The position numbers and the translations under genes are program-made. Below, piece after piece: positions 15,201-25,916 of a stretch of 64,000 nucleotides of DNA. This DNA comes from Tachypleus tridentatus (Eukaryota; Arthropoda; Merostomata; Xiphosura; Limulidae): the NCBI RefSeq assembly GCF_004210375.1, contig NC_134828.1, positions 25,288,400-25,352,399 on the forward strand. Direction: 5' to 3'. The notes under the pieces were generated by a model. It was not told the DNA's origin and searched no databases. It saw only the letters and a program-made list of their open reading frames with translations. The stretch's first letter is position 1. Each line of letters begins with the position of its first letter.

Positions 15201-18200
15201 TCCGAAACTACAGATTAAGACAATTAAGACAATCCCACATTTGTAATTGTGGGATTCGATGCCACAATCTGAAGGTTGTGGGTTCGAATCCCTGTTACAC
15301 CAAACATATTCGCCCCTTCAGTCATGGAGGAGTTGTAATATGAAGGTGAATCCCACTATTCATTGGTAAAATAATAGTCCAAGAGGTGGCAGTGGGTGGT
15401 ATTGACTAGCTGTCTTCCCTCTAGTTTTACATGCAAAATTAGGATAATTTTTGCAAGGGCAAAATGCAGATAGCCCTTGTGTAAGTTTGCATGAAATTGA
15501 AAAACAAACAAACTACTGGTCTCAATTTTGATACATGTCATTTAAAGATGATTCGTTAAGGAATACCCAAGATATAACTTGTCCAGTTTTGGTTTTCTTC
15601 CAGTTTTTTCTTAGCAATGAAAATACAGAAACTTTATTTGATAGAAAAACTTTTATAGATTTTTTTTTTTTTTTTCAAATTTCAAATGCTGATAGATCAT
15701 TACATCCTATAATTAGGTTTTTGCTTGGTGTAAATATAAACCATATATGCAAAATTATTCAGTAAAACCCAGTCATATTTAACAAATTTTTGGGCATGTC
15801 TAAACAAAATCATGTGAGGTATCAGTGTAGAAAAAATGCTAGATCTTCACCTAAAAGTGCACTGATTTAGAGCAGCAAAATTATAAGATGAAAAATCCTG
15901 CAGGTCATAAGTATTGGTCATCAGTGTTGATCAGTTTCTAGCTGAAGTTTTCAAAAAGTAATGCAAACGGACAGTTTTTATTAATTATTCATTGTCAACT
16001 TTTCAGCATGTATATTTACTAAATTTTATAAAATTATCCTAATTCAAGAACATTTAGTATCACCTGATATTAGCTTAAGTAATCAGCATAAGTGATGTTA
16101 CTTGATACATCGTTACTGATTGCAATGGTGGTGGTGATTGCAACAAACTGTTAATCTAAATTCCATAGCGTCAGTGTCAATGAAACTATTAACATTGTTT
16201 TAGAGAAGAAAAACTACCACCATATATTTTAAAGAATCTAGTTGGTTCTGTAAAGTACGAATTTGTTCTAAATAATAGGGTTGCAGTCCTAAACGTAACG
16301 CTAGTTACTAATGAATATCACTCTTTCTGTAGTTTGTTGGTGTGTATTACCAAAAAATCTTGTATTTAACGAAAAGTACCTTAGGTGTGAAAAAAAAAAA
16401 CAAAAAGGAATGAATGTGAGACTTCAAGAAATAAAATTATAATTGGTGGCTAAACTGGCTACTACACCTGTAGCATTTATACAAATCTTCAGACTTCAAG
16501 AAATAAAATTATAATTGGTGGCTAAACTGGCTACTACACCTGTAGCATTTATACAAATCTTACAGTAGATATTAATTAGTTAAACTAAAAAACGTGGCCT
16601 GACTTACTAATGTATTTGTTGTATAATTGTTACAAGTGTAGCTACAAGTTTAGTCAGCAGTTTTGTTTCCACTCCTTTAAGTTGTGCTCAGTCTATATTT
16701 TTTACCACCCCTTCTTTCACTCCTAAGGTGTTTTTAATTAAATAATAATTGTCTTACATTCGTGATGTTGTAGTTCCTCTTACTTATGTTTATATATATT
16801 GTGTACTTAATACTTCTCACATTAATATAAAATATTATCCTTTGTTTTTTTGTTGTTTTTTTTTTATTCTCCTCCCTCCAGTGGTTTAGCAGCTGAGGTG
16901 AGGCTGAAGAATCATAAAGATAAAAACTGGGTTTCAATACCTGTGATGAACGCAGCACGGATTACCCATCGTGTAACTTTGTGCTTAATAACAACACAAA
17001 CAAGTCTTTTATTGTGTTTTTATTATTGTATTCTTTTCAAATTGCATCTCAGTCTCAGCTGCTGAACTCACTTCTTACAGACGTGGTTTTATGAAATAAA
17101 CACTTGTCTAATCCAGCAATCTTCTTGAGTTAACTTTTGAACTACTGTATAATACTGGGTATTTTATCCCCATAGGTATCCTGTTTTACCCAAGCCTCAG
17201 AACTTGTGGCAGAACCAGTTAACTCTTTTAGTTGGTTATTCAGCTTTGTATTCTTTTAATGTAAAATTATCGTCAACTGATTTAGTTTAATATCTGTTTT
17301 AAAAAAAAAATAATGTGCCATTTATCATAATAAACTTTTTTGTTAATTGGATTTTGTATGCTTATGAATGATATTTAAGGTTTATTTGCAAACTATAATA
17401 ATGTCATGAGTTTAGTGTTAACTGAGTTTTATCACAATAAAATATTCTTGGAGCTGACTGTTTGTTGGATGCAGGATAACCAACTAATAAATATTTACCT
17501 TTTTTTTTTTTTTTTTTTAAATACCACTTTTTCCAGACCAATATTTTGGGGGCTTTACAGGGAAAAATAACATCAAATTTTGAAGTTATTCATGATGTAT
17601 CCACATATTTCCACCATGATGAAATTATAATTGAAATGTTAAGACACTTTTTTTTTTTAATTAACATTTGTTTTGGATAAAGTAATTGAAAATTGAAACT
17701 GCTAAACCTAATTTTCAGTTATTTGACTTTCTGTTGTTATTATTATTCAACTGATGAACATTTTTAAATTTCATGCCTGTGCACATACAACTTTTCATTG
17801 GATGTAAATAAACCATGGAGCCTCTACATTCTTTTTGTCCCCCCCCCCTCAGATAGTTTGAAAACAGTAAAGTTTACAAGTTTTTTTATGTAAAGAACTG
17901 TAAAAATTCAATGATCCACATGTTTTGTTTTACAATTTTTAAACTTTTCAAAGCTAACAAAAATCATAACCATACTGTCTGAAACCTGGGATCACTTTAT
18001 ATTTTTGATTGAACAGTTTTAGTTTTTCATTGGTTTTACTTTTGATACTTGATGCAAGATTAATAAAGACAACTAGTAAGGTGTCTAAACTTCTACAAAT
18101 GTTTCGGACAAGAGGCGCATTGGAAGCACATCAATGTACTTCACAACCAGTTTTTAAATATCGTACTGCACAGAATGTGAACATGGACAGCGGTCAGTGG

Positions 18201-21200
18201 ATTATGTTGTTTTTTTGTGATGGTATCTTCTGACTTTTTCTCAGTATAAGATCCATAATGTTTTGTTAAATGAAAAAATATAGCTTCCAACATGTGATGA
18301 TAACTTCCATGTTTCCTGTAGGAGAAAATGGAAACCCTAATTAATCACTTCCGACCGTACTTAAACTTCAACAAGTTTGATTTTGATCATACCACCGAAG
18401 ATGATCTACAATTAGAATGTTTCTGCGTGTTGACTTCGGGAATCGACCGTAGTATCCAGGGTCAACAACTGAAAGACCTGATGCTGGGCCGTGGAATTGT
18501 ACAAGATGCGCTGGAGTACCTAACTGTTCATGCTCCACCAGTCAAGTAAGTTTTGATTTTGTTGCTTGGGGGATTTCTATTGCTGTGGTTAATTTTAACG
18601 TCACATTTGAATATTTCTTCTTAATTCTGTTTAAACCAACTTTCTCAAATTTGTCACCTTAAGTCAATAAGTGTAAAATATCACCATTTGTAGTGGACAT
18701 AACAGCTAAAACCAAGAAAGGTCCACATCAGGCTGAAATATCATAAAGTAGTCCAACCATGTAAGAGTAAAGAAAGCATTATTGTCCATTTGTTCTAGCT
18801 GATGACAAGTATCTAGGTGAAATTGAACAGACAAAAAGTGATGCATCCACATATAGTTATTTAACTGTTGAAGATTATTATTTTATTTTATTTTATTTTA
18901 TTAATGTAAACTCTACTAATTAAGAGAACAGATATGTATTGACTGCTTAGGTTAACTATTCCCAAACTATTTCTATCTTAAAATGTAGTCATAAATGTGA
19001 GAATCATAATTTTAAGCTACTTAGCTTTGTTAATTAAAGAAGTTTTAAGAAGCACTAAACATATTTTTAAACTTGCAGCTTCCATATATGTTCGTACCAC
19101 AATTAGAAGCTGTAAATAAATTGGAAGCATCATTAGAATGTGTTTAATTTTATGTTTGTTACTTGTTGGTAACAGGACAGCTTTGTTGGTAGCATCTGAT
19201 GATTGGAAAGAATTCACCTCAAAACCAGCTTTGAAATACGTCTTGCGACTGTTAACAGGACTTAGTGCTGGGCACGTGAACACTCAGTTGTGGGTCAGTG
19301 CAGACTGTATTCCAATCATACACAGGTAATTGTTCAAAATGTTACATGGCTCACTTTTCAGTTTTTATGATTGAACTACATTTATTGATTTTGTTGTGTG
19401 ACAATTAACTTCTGATGTTGGATGAAACGAAGAAATTTGATCAAAGAATAAAATTTCACTTTGATATTAAGTTTCAAGTTTTGCTGTTTCAGTTTTCCTA
19501 TATAATTTGTGGACATTTCCAGATTGGAACAAGTTTCTAGTGATCAGCGTTGGTTCTTTGGCTGAAAACCTAATGGAAACCTTAAAAGAGAACCCCAATG
19601 TAGCTGCTAAGATAGAAGACGTGAGAAAACAGACTAGAGATGAGAAGAAAAGATTAGCCATGGCCATGAGGGAGAAGCAACTAGGAGCTCTAGGGATGAA
19701 GGCCAATGAACGAGGCCAAGTAAGTTGAATGATCATTGTAACATGTAATTTATCCAAACCCAATATTTGAATAGCAAGTGTGTTATACCAAGCCAGCTCC
19801 ATCAACATGTAATCTGTGTAATACATGAACATACACTTTTTTCATGTAAGAAGTTCAAAATATAGTAAATGAAACTCTTAAACTTTTTGTTAACATTAAA
19901 CTGGTTTTATTTTAAAAACTTTAATCAGTATACCTGTTGCAACTCTCGTCGATTTGCTGTTATTGTTTTTGTTGGACGTATAATCTTCGAACAGTACACT
20001 TGTTGTGGTCTAAATTCTTTGTATTATGTGTTTAGTGAATTCTATACATATCTACTCCGTAAGGACAAAAACACACACGTACACGTGCGTTCATACACAT
20101 ACATACATTTCATTCCTTCTTAATGTGTATCTAGTGACTCCATTATCTCTCTATCCCATAAGGTTGAAGGTCAATAATTGCCACAAGCAACCACCTAAAA
20201 TCAAAATGGCACAAAGAAAGGAGCTGGCAGACATATAAAAAGAATGTTTATTATGAGTGTCGGAAACATTGTATCCAAATTCACTGTTGTTGGTAATGTG
20301 AAGAAATGTGAAGTGCTGGATGTGCTAGTGCTGGTACATCTCTCTATAGTTTAGTCTAAATGCATCAGTGCAGGAGTAAATATATCCCAGCACTTCCACT
20401 GTGACTGTCAGAAGTGGCTGCAGTTTATCCACCAGCATGAAGACTCCAGGTACAGTCTCAAGACTCGCTGAGGTTTGAACCATTATTTGGAGAAATTAAT
20501 TCCATCACCTGCTGCTTGTTAGCTATGGATAAGCATGAGCTTGAGGCCAACATTAAAAAAAGGTTTTTATTTGACTGTGTTAGCCTAAACATATAAAACA
20601 ATATTACCATGTTATGAGTCTGTTTTAGCTGGTTTGGACTAGTTCTGTTGATTATAGATACAGAAGCAATGAATGGCTTGTTGCATTACAATGTTTCTGA
20701 TAAAACTGCTTTGAAAAACTTCTGTTAAAAAAAAAAAAAAAAATGTGCTCCATAATATTCAGTAGTTAGTGAAATGAATCATATCTAGTATCTGCATTGG
20801 TTAGTTGAAAGTTTCTCAGTTTACTAACTTTAAAAGATCTTGAAGCTGAATCACAAAAATGTTGGTCTATTGTATTGGTAGTTATCAAAAAAAGGTAGAA
20901 ACAGCATCTAGTTTGTAATTAACACTGAAAGTGAAACCACTTACTGTTAAAATGGTATTCCAATGTAGAGACATAAGATTCCTTCTAAGGGTGTGTTATT
21001 TTACTTTGGTTTACTGTAAATTTTTTCCTGAAACTGTACTACTAAAACTGTTGTCTTTTATGTAGGTTAAAGCTAAGAGTACTTACGTGAGACAGTTAGA
21101 AGAACTGGGTGAAGAGTCTGGCCTCGTCTGTATCATCTGTCGAGAAGGTTACATGTTTCAACCCACCAAAGTTTTAGGCATTTACACCTTCACTAAGCGT

Positions 21201-24200
21201 TGTAATGTAGATGATTTTGATAATCGCTACAGGAAACCCCCCAGTTATACCACAGTTCCAGGTTATACCACCGTTACCCACTTCAATGTGGTACACGTAG
21301 ATTGTCACATGGATGCTGTCAGGTAGATTTATACGTTTTAAAAGTTAATTTTAACTTAAGTCTAATCCTTTATAGCTTTTTGTTTCTAATGCAAAGCTAA
21401 ACCAATGGAAATTTTTATCTTTCTAAAATCTTGACAAACAAATCTTTTGATCTTTAAATACAGCATTTCCCAAAATTATCATCTGTGCCCTTCCTTTCTT
21501 TTAATAACTTGCACATCGAGTTAAATGACTAATTATAACACATGGATATCCATTAAAATACTGTGCTGTAATTAATTGTTTGTTATTTTTATTAATAAAA
21601 AAAATCAATTCAAATGTTTGATTGTAAATTAATCGCTCATCCCCACACCTTAAGAGATCATTTGCATCCTCCTGGGGAAATGCTCCTTTAATATATGTAT
21701 ATAACCAACAGTGACCATTTGAATTAGGTAAAACCTTTGTTACTAATTTATAGCAAACAGTCTAATGGCTTGAGCCACAGTTAGATTGTGGTTTCTGCTA
21801 CATAGTAGACTGATGGGTGGCTCAAGCCATGGTTAGACTGCAGCTTCTGCCATGTAGTAGACTGATGGGTGGCTCAAGCCATGGTTAGACTGCAGCTTCT
21901 GCCATGTAGTAGACTGATGGGTGGCTCAAGCCATGGTTAGACTGCAGCTTCTGCCATGTAGTAGACTGATGGGTGGCTCAAGCCATGGTTAGACTGCAGC
22001 TTCTGCCATGTAGTAGACTGATGGGTGGCTCAAGCCATGGTTAGACTGCAGCTTCTGCCATGTAGTAGACTGATGGGTGGCTCAAGCCATGGTTAGACTG
22101 CAGCTTCTGCCATGTAGTAGATTGATGGGTGGCTCAAGCCATGGTTAGACTGCAGCTTCTGCCATGTAGTAGACTGATGGGTGGCTCAAGCCATGGTTAG
22201 ACTGCAGCTGCCATGTAGTAGACTGATGGGTGGCTCAAGCCATGGTTAGACTGCAGCTTCTGCCATGTAGTAGACTGATGGGTGGCTGCCATGGTTAGAC
22301 TGCAGCTTCTGCCATGTAGTAGACTGATGGGTGGCTCAAGCCATGGTTAGACTGCAGCTTCTGCCATGTAGTAGACTGATGGGTGGCTCAAGCCATGGTT
22401 AGACTGCAGCTTCTGCCATGTAGTAGACTGATGGGTGGCTCAAGCCATGGTTAGACTGCAGCTTCTGCCATGTAGTAGACTGATTGCCTAATGAATCAGA
22501 TAAATCTAATTATGTTTAATATATTTAGTGAACTGCTGGGTGGTTTTAAATAGGTTTAATTTTTCTAAGAGAGTTCCCTAAATTAGTAGGAGGTTTTATT
22601 GTTGGAGACAGCTGTAATAAGGAAGATGTTATATCTTTAAGTAATATATCATAGCCTTAGTTTATTCACCCTTCCCAATTTAGTGTTAATCCTAAACAGA
22701 TTTAGTCTGTTTTATAAAACTGTAGTTTATTATAATATATTTATCATGTAATAGGCATGCTCGAGGACGAGATGAATGGGAGAGTGCAGCTCTTCAAAAT
22801 GCAAACACAAAGTGTAATGGTTTATTACCTGTTTGGGGACCAAAAGTACCAGAGTCAGCATTTGCCAGCTGTTTGGCTAGGTAGGCAAGTTCTATGAGTT
22901 GCAATTGTCCAGTTATTTTTGTTGGAACATAAATAAACACATCCTTCATTACAGCTTATCAGCTGGGTGAATAGAGTTTCTTTATTAAAATAGCAAGATT
23001 TAATATGACGAGTTTTTAAGTTTTAAACTATCATCTTGCCCTCATTTCTTTGAGAAAACAGGTGTTGATTATTGTGTTAAAACCATGTTTTTGACACAAT
23101 CAGATTGTAAAAAGTGTAATTGTTTTTTGCATGATTGTTATTGAAGAATGAAGTCTATTCAAAGTTAATGTTTCTTTTATTTAATCAAGATGCCTTTAGA
23201 TATACTGAGATCAGAAAGCTCATATTAATTTATTTAAAAGTACTGTCTTGTTAGCTTCAAAATGTGTTCCGTTTCTTACATAATGCAACGTTTGTTTTTT
23301 TTACTGATTTTAATCAATGAATAAGATCTGTAACCATGTGGAGACTATTGTCTCATCCATTATTTTCACCATTGTTATTACTTTGCTTTTCTTCAAAATA
23401 AAGTAAAAAAAAAAATAATATTAAAAGTGTTGTAAACTTTATTTTTTTGTTTTCTGTTTGTGATATTTTTGAATTTGAAAGAAAACAGAAAATCTGGTAC
23501 ATCTGCAGACTTATAGTGCTAAAAACAGGATTTCAATGCCTGTTGTAGGCAGAGTACAGATTGTGTAATTTTGTGTTTATTTATGGATGAGCTTGTTTGT
23601 TTTAAATCAAAGAATAAACAGCTTTTCTCCAAGTACCACCCACAACTTTCATCAGTTTGTTGTACTTATTTAAATCTCTTGTGAAGCCATTAAAACATGT
23701 TACTATTTGATCAAATCATACAGAATGTATTTAATAAACAGAGTATTTTTATTTTTTCTTGACCAGACATAACACTTATCTGCAAGAAAGTACAGGTCAT
23801 AGAGATATTGGCTACTCTTCCACGGTCCACGACCTTAAGTTGCTTCTCTTAAGGTTTGCCAAAGAAAAGTCCTTTAGTGAGGAAAGTGGAGGTGGTGGTC
23901 CTCAGAGCAACATATACCTTATTCCTTACCTAACCCACATGGCTCTCTATGTCATCAACACGTAAGAAAGCTTGTTTTTCTGTTCAACACTTGAGGGTTA
24001 TTTCTGTACAGCTCTAGTCATTTCTATTTTAACAGGTCACTATAATGTAAATTACTAAAAACCTGATATAATATTTCATGCTTTACTAATCCACTATTTT
24101 GCTTATCTCCCATATGTATGTGTATTTTTTTCTTACACCCAGTTAGTTAAGATGTGCTATTTAACTTCATCATTGATATGAGTTACTTTCGTATGTCCTT

Positions 24201-25716
24201 AGAACAAGATGTACAGCTAGAGAAGACAAGAACATAACCAATTTCCTTGAAGCTCCTCCTGACAAATGGGTAGAAAATTGCTTTGAGGTATGGAATTCCA
24301 AACTTTGACAGGGGAAAATTAAAAGAATTATCCAGTGAAATATATTTCCTATAGTTATGTTAGAATCAAATATTTCTATTAAACTTTTCCCTTAAGCCTA
24401 TTTAGTGTTAAGAACTTGTATATCTTTTAAGCTCAAAATATACCACTGAGCTGCTTGAAAACATTTCTTGTGGTTTTCCAGAGTAAGGCTTGATTACATA
24501 TATACTGTAGCTAACTTTAACTACCAAAAATTCTCCATCTACAAAATTGTTAAAAACTGATAAGATCTATTAACATAAGGAATTACAACTAATACCCGAG
24601 GTTTTCTTAAAATGGTTAATATTTTTTATAACTAATTTTTACTTTTTTCATCAACATGCAGCCCTCTTGCACGCCCTAAACGTTAACACCTGGCTGTGTT
24701 ATTGATGAAGAAAGTGTAATAAAACCCTTAGTATCTTGGATGAATCCTAGCTCTAGTTTGTCTTGACTAATAAATGTTTTCTAGAACATTCGGGAGTTAA
24801 AATTTTATTATTATTATTATATGTTCAAATTTTGAGTTTTAGTATTGTAGGTGCTTTCTCTATACCACTACAGACATTTTCCATTAGGTTTGGACAGTCA
24901 ACTCCATTGGAGGGTGGGAGTGGATGTATATTAATGTAATGCTTTGATTTTGTTGACTGTTGTTTTCTATAAAGTATATGTTCATATTTCCCTAGGCAGA
25001 AGGTCCATACTACTGGTTAACAATGTCTGTTCTCGTGCATTCCAATACCAAATGGCACGAAAACCGTGTGACTTACTTGAGAAGATTAATTATCCTTGCC
25101 CAGGCTAGGCACTGCTCCCCTCAGGGTACTGCTTCTCTTAGTGACCTTCAGCCAAAGGACTACAACGTTTACAAGTCTGCTCTTCTATTTTTCGGGCTGA
25201 TTAACGCATTTTATTCAGTTCTACTGAAGGTATGAAAATCAATGTTGTTTCCTTCCTTAATTTATAAAAAGTAGTTTCACCCTTCCTAAGTCAGTGTATG
25301 ATGTAAAAAACAAGAAATAACCATAAATGTTTCAATACTGATTTGTACGTCCCATAACATCTTCATACCTGTTTTAATTTGCCTTTCAGAGAGTCTCTGT
25401 CGGTGTCGGAGAAGAATGGGCTCCCGTAGTAGCAGACTACATCCGAAACAATGATCAGGCTCTGTTGGAAGCTGGGGATAAACTGCTAAGGACCTATGAA
25501 GACGAACTGCTACCGTGTCAGTCCTTCATGGAATTCTGTGATGTTGTTGGTAAGGTTTCCTTCTTAACTTCAGTTGTTAGTGAACCGTATATTCCCCTAC
25601 TACATAGTGTAATATTCTCGTCTGGCTCTCTTTTAGGCCTCCTGAGTAGTATTCCAGATCCAGATAGTTTTCTTCAGGAGACTCTTCAAATGGTGTCAAG
25701 AACCCAAGATGCTTGA
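268..25716 (+). CDS. UBR4: E3 ubiquitin-protein ligase UBR4, C-terminal half (24 exons)
   Basis: UBR4 (poe/pushover in flies) is a giant N-degron-pathway E3 ligase. Exons: 268-475, 616-929, 1852-2040, 2377-2691, 3060-5411, 6849-7366, 8453-8625, 9301-9611, 9732-9972, 11446-11643, 12307-12428, 12734-12991, 13219-13491, 14635-14976, 18322-18545, 19176-19325, 19523-19719, 21066-21322, 22755-22880, 23767-23961, 24203-24287, 24997-25229, 25390-25549, 25637-25716 (TGA 25714). All introns are GT-AG and phases agree exon to exon. The translation follows vertebrate UBR4 without a gap, e.g. [36 protein letters not shown] and ICREGY. Seen here are about 2,507 residues of a family near 5,000, so the N-terminal half with the UBR box lies upstream. 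A UIM-like helix (LAIALSLQ) ends exon 2. Frame breaks occur in exons 19523-19719 and 24997-25229. Identity is very secure; a few splice edges could shift by a codon. Confidence 0.96.
3060..5411 (+). CDS. UBR4: UBR4 giant exon with cysteine-rich zinc-binding segment
   Basis: A single 2,352-bp exon (784 codons, phase 0 at both ends) bounded by a pyrimidine-rich acceptor (ctcctttcag) and the donor AAG/gtgagt. It begins [11 protein letters not shown] and ends ELSKIVQK. A helical-repeat-like region is followed by a beta-rich stretch (from about 4500) and then a cysteine cluster at about 4935-5082 with CPRC, CANC, CHKC and CNSCGFC pairs. That spacing is typical of zinc coordination and is conserved in UBR4. 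The same stretch is, to my knowledge, split across many exons in vertebrates, so this looks like intron loss here. No internal stop or frameshift was found. Confidence 0.93.
5980..6097. repeat. Foldback (MITE-like) inverted repeat in UBR4 intron
   Basis: Arms of about 55 bp (agatggatggtattggtatt... and ...aatacccataccagccatct) face each other around a very short loop at gacctttttaggtc. The hairpin lies inside a 0.9-kb stretch bounded by two direct copies of a roughly 50-bp sequence (5678-5728 and 6565-6613, ttaatttatgacagtac...). It is probably a small non-autonomous DNA transposon remnant; the family is unknown. Confidence 0.6.
6790..6813. repeat. (TA)n microsatellite
   Basis: A run of alternating TA in the intron about 35 bp upstream of the acceptor of the 6849 exon. 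Confidence 0.85.
10838..10948 (+). repeat. Degenerate SINE tail fragment
   Basis: Contains gatggctaatataaatagcccttgaatgggtttgcatgaaatt. This resembles the conserved 3' body of the tRNA-Thr-like SINE seen intact at 56706 (cagatagccctcgagtagctttgtgcgaaatt). A second short piece is at 11224-11295 (acagatagcccgttgagtag). Both are old and diverged and lie in the intron before the 11446 exon. Confidence 0.5.
15160..15512 (+). mobile_element. tRNA-derived SINE, diverged copy with internal expansion
   Basis: The tRNA-like head (atggcccgggtggttaagg, cgactcataatccg) is interrupted by about 60 bp of repeated aattaagacaa/cccacatttgtaattgtggg before the B-box-like gggttcgaatccc. The common body follows (caaacatattcgcccc, atcccactattcattggtaa, agtgggtggt, tagctgtcttccctctag) and then a CAAA-type tail. 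It lies in a UBR4 intron, sense to the gene. Confidence 0.85.
16419..16561 (+). repeat. 72-bp tandem duplication
   Basis: Two essentially identical adjacent copies of a unit beginning agacttcaagaaataaaatt and ending atacaaatctt. The near-identity implies a recent duplication. It lies in the UBR4 intron between exons 14976 and 18322. Confidence 0.9.
19523..19719 (+). CDS. UBR4: UBR4 exon with 2-nt frame break
   Basis: The exon opens in frame as LEQVSSDQ, matching the invariant LEQVSSD of UBR4, but this frame hits TGA at about 19562. The conserved continuation [15 protein letters not shown] lies in another frame from about 19552 on. The shift is between GATCAGCGT and TGGTTCT (19546-19556) and equals a missing dinucleotide. 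The downstream part ([18 protein letters not shown]) is well conserved and ends in phase 0 at CAA/gtaagt. The exon is therefore real, but the gene as assembled would be truncated here. Confidence 0.85.
21066..21322 (+). CDS. UBR4: UBR4 hemiRING exon
   Basis: This exon starts in phase 0 ([14 protein letters not shown]) and encodes [11 protein letters not shown] followed by [15 protein letters not shown] and FNVVHVDCH. These are the zinc-ligand Cys/His residues of the atypical hemiRING in the UBR4 C-terminal E3 module, which in human UBR4 works with the E2 enzymes UBE2A/UBE2B. All C/H positions I expect are present. A small tandem ([14 protein letters not shown]) replaces the shorter vertebrate linker before the HFNVVH motif, apparently a local codon duplication. 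The exon ends in phase 2 and splices to 22755 ([15 protein letters not shown]). Confidence 0.93.
21760..22486 (+). repeat. 52-bp minisatellite (about 13-14 copies)
   Basis: Head-to-tail units of about 52 bp (agactgatgggtggctcaag then ccatggttagactgcagctt) are almost identical through the array. The first unit is diverged, one unit lacks ttct (about 22206), and one lacks caag (about 22286). It lies in the UBR4 intron between the hemiRING exon (ends 21322) and the exon at 22755. The unit contains a CCATGG core and PstI-like ctgcag but no open frame of note. Confidence 0.97.
24997..25229 (+). CDS. UBR4: UBR4 exon with 1-nt frame break
   Basis: The previous exon ends in phase 0 (WVENCFE/gtatgg) and this one starts AEGPYYWL, matching UBR4 DGPYYFT. 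The conserved remainder ([17 protein letters not shown] then [12 protein letters not shown]) is one base out of frame. The break is at about 25018-25022, within ggttacaatg, where one A appears to be missing. The 233-bp length is one short of a codon multiple although both flanking introns are phase 0, which independently supports a single-base deletion. Confidence 0.85.
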
Positions 25717-25756
25717 TAATATTAGGGTTTATCTCCTCTTATTCACAACTTATTAA

Positions 25757-25762
25757 AATAAA
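25757..25762 (+). terminator. UBR4 poly(A) signal (AATAAA)
   Basis: A canonical AATAAA 41 bp after the UBR4 stop codon. A second one lies at 25848-25853 (ggAAATAAAttt). Either could direct 3' end formation before the convergent VPS52 gene. Confidence 0.65.
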
Positions 25763-25887
25763 GTATAATTTGTGTGCATGTGTGATCCCCTGCTAGGTGT
25801 AGTTTCTGAGCATTGCATTGTTGTATAATTAGATGTTAATTATTGGAAATAAATTTACCACGCATTCACCGTGCACTGTGAAACAAC

Positions 25888-25893
25888 TTTATT
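25888..25893 (-). terminator. VPS52 poly(A) signal (AATAAA on minus strand)
   Basis: TTTATT on the plus strand 23 bp beyond the VPS52 stop codon (25917-25919). Its cleavage site would fall inside the UBR4 3' UTR zone, so the two transcripts may overlap. Confidence 0.6.
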
Positions 25894-25916
25894 TTCCATC
25901 CTTTCTACATTAAAGT

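Noticed and set aside
21760-22486. CRISPR-like array
   Set aside because: Units are contiguous head-to-tail repeats without unique spacers and the DNA is eukaryotic. The 43770-44795 array is rejected for the same reason.
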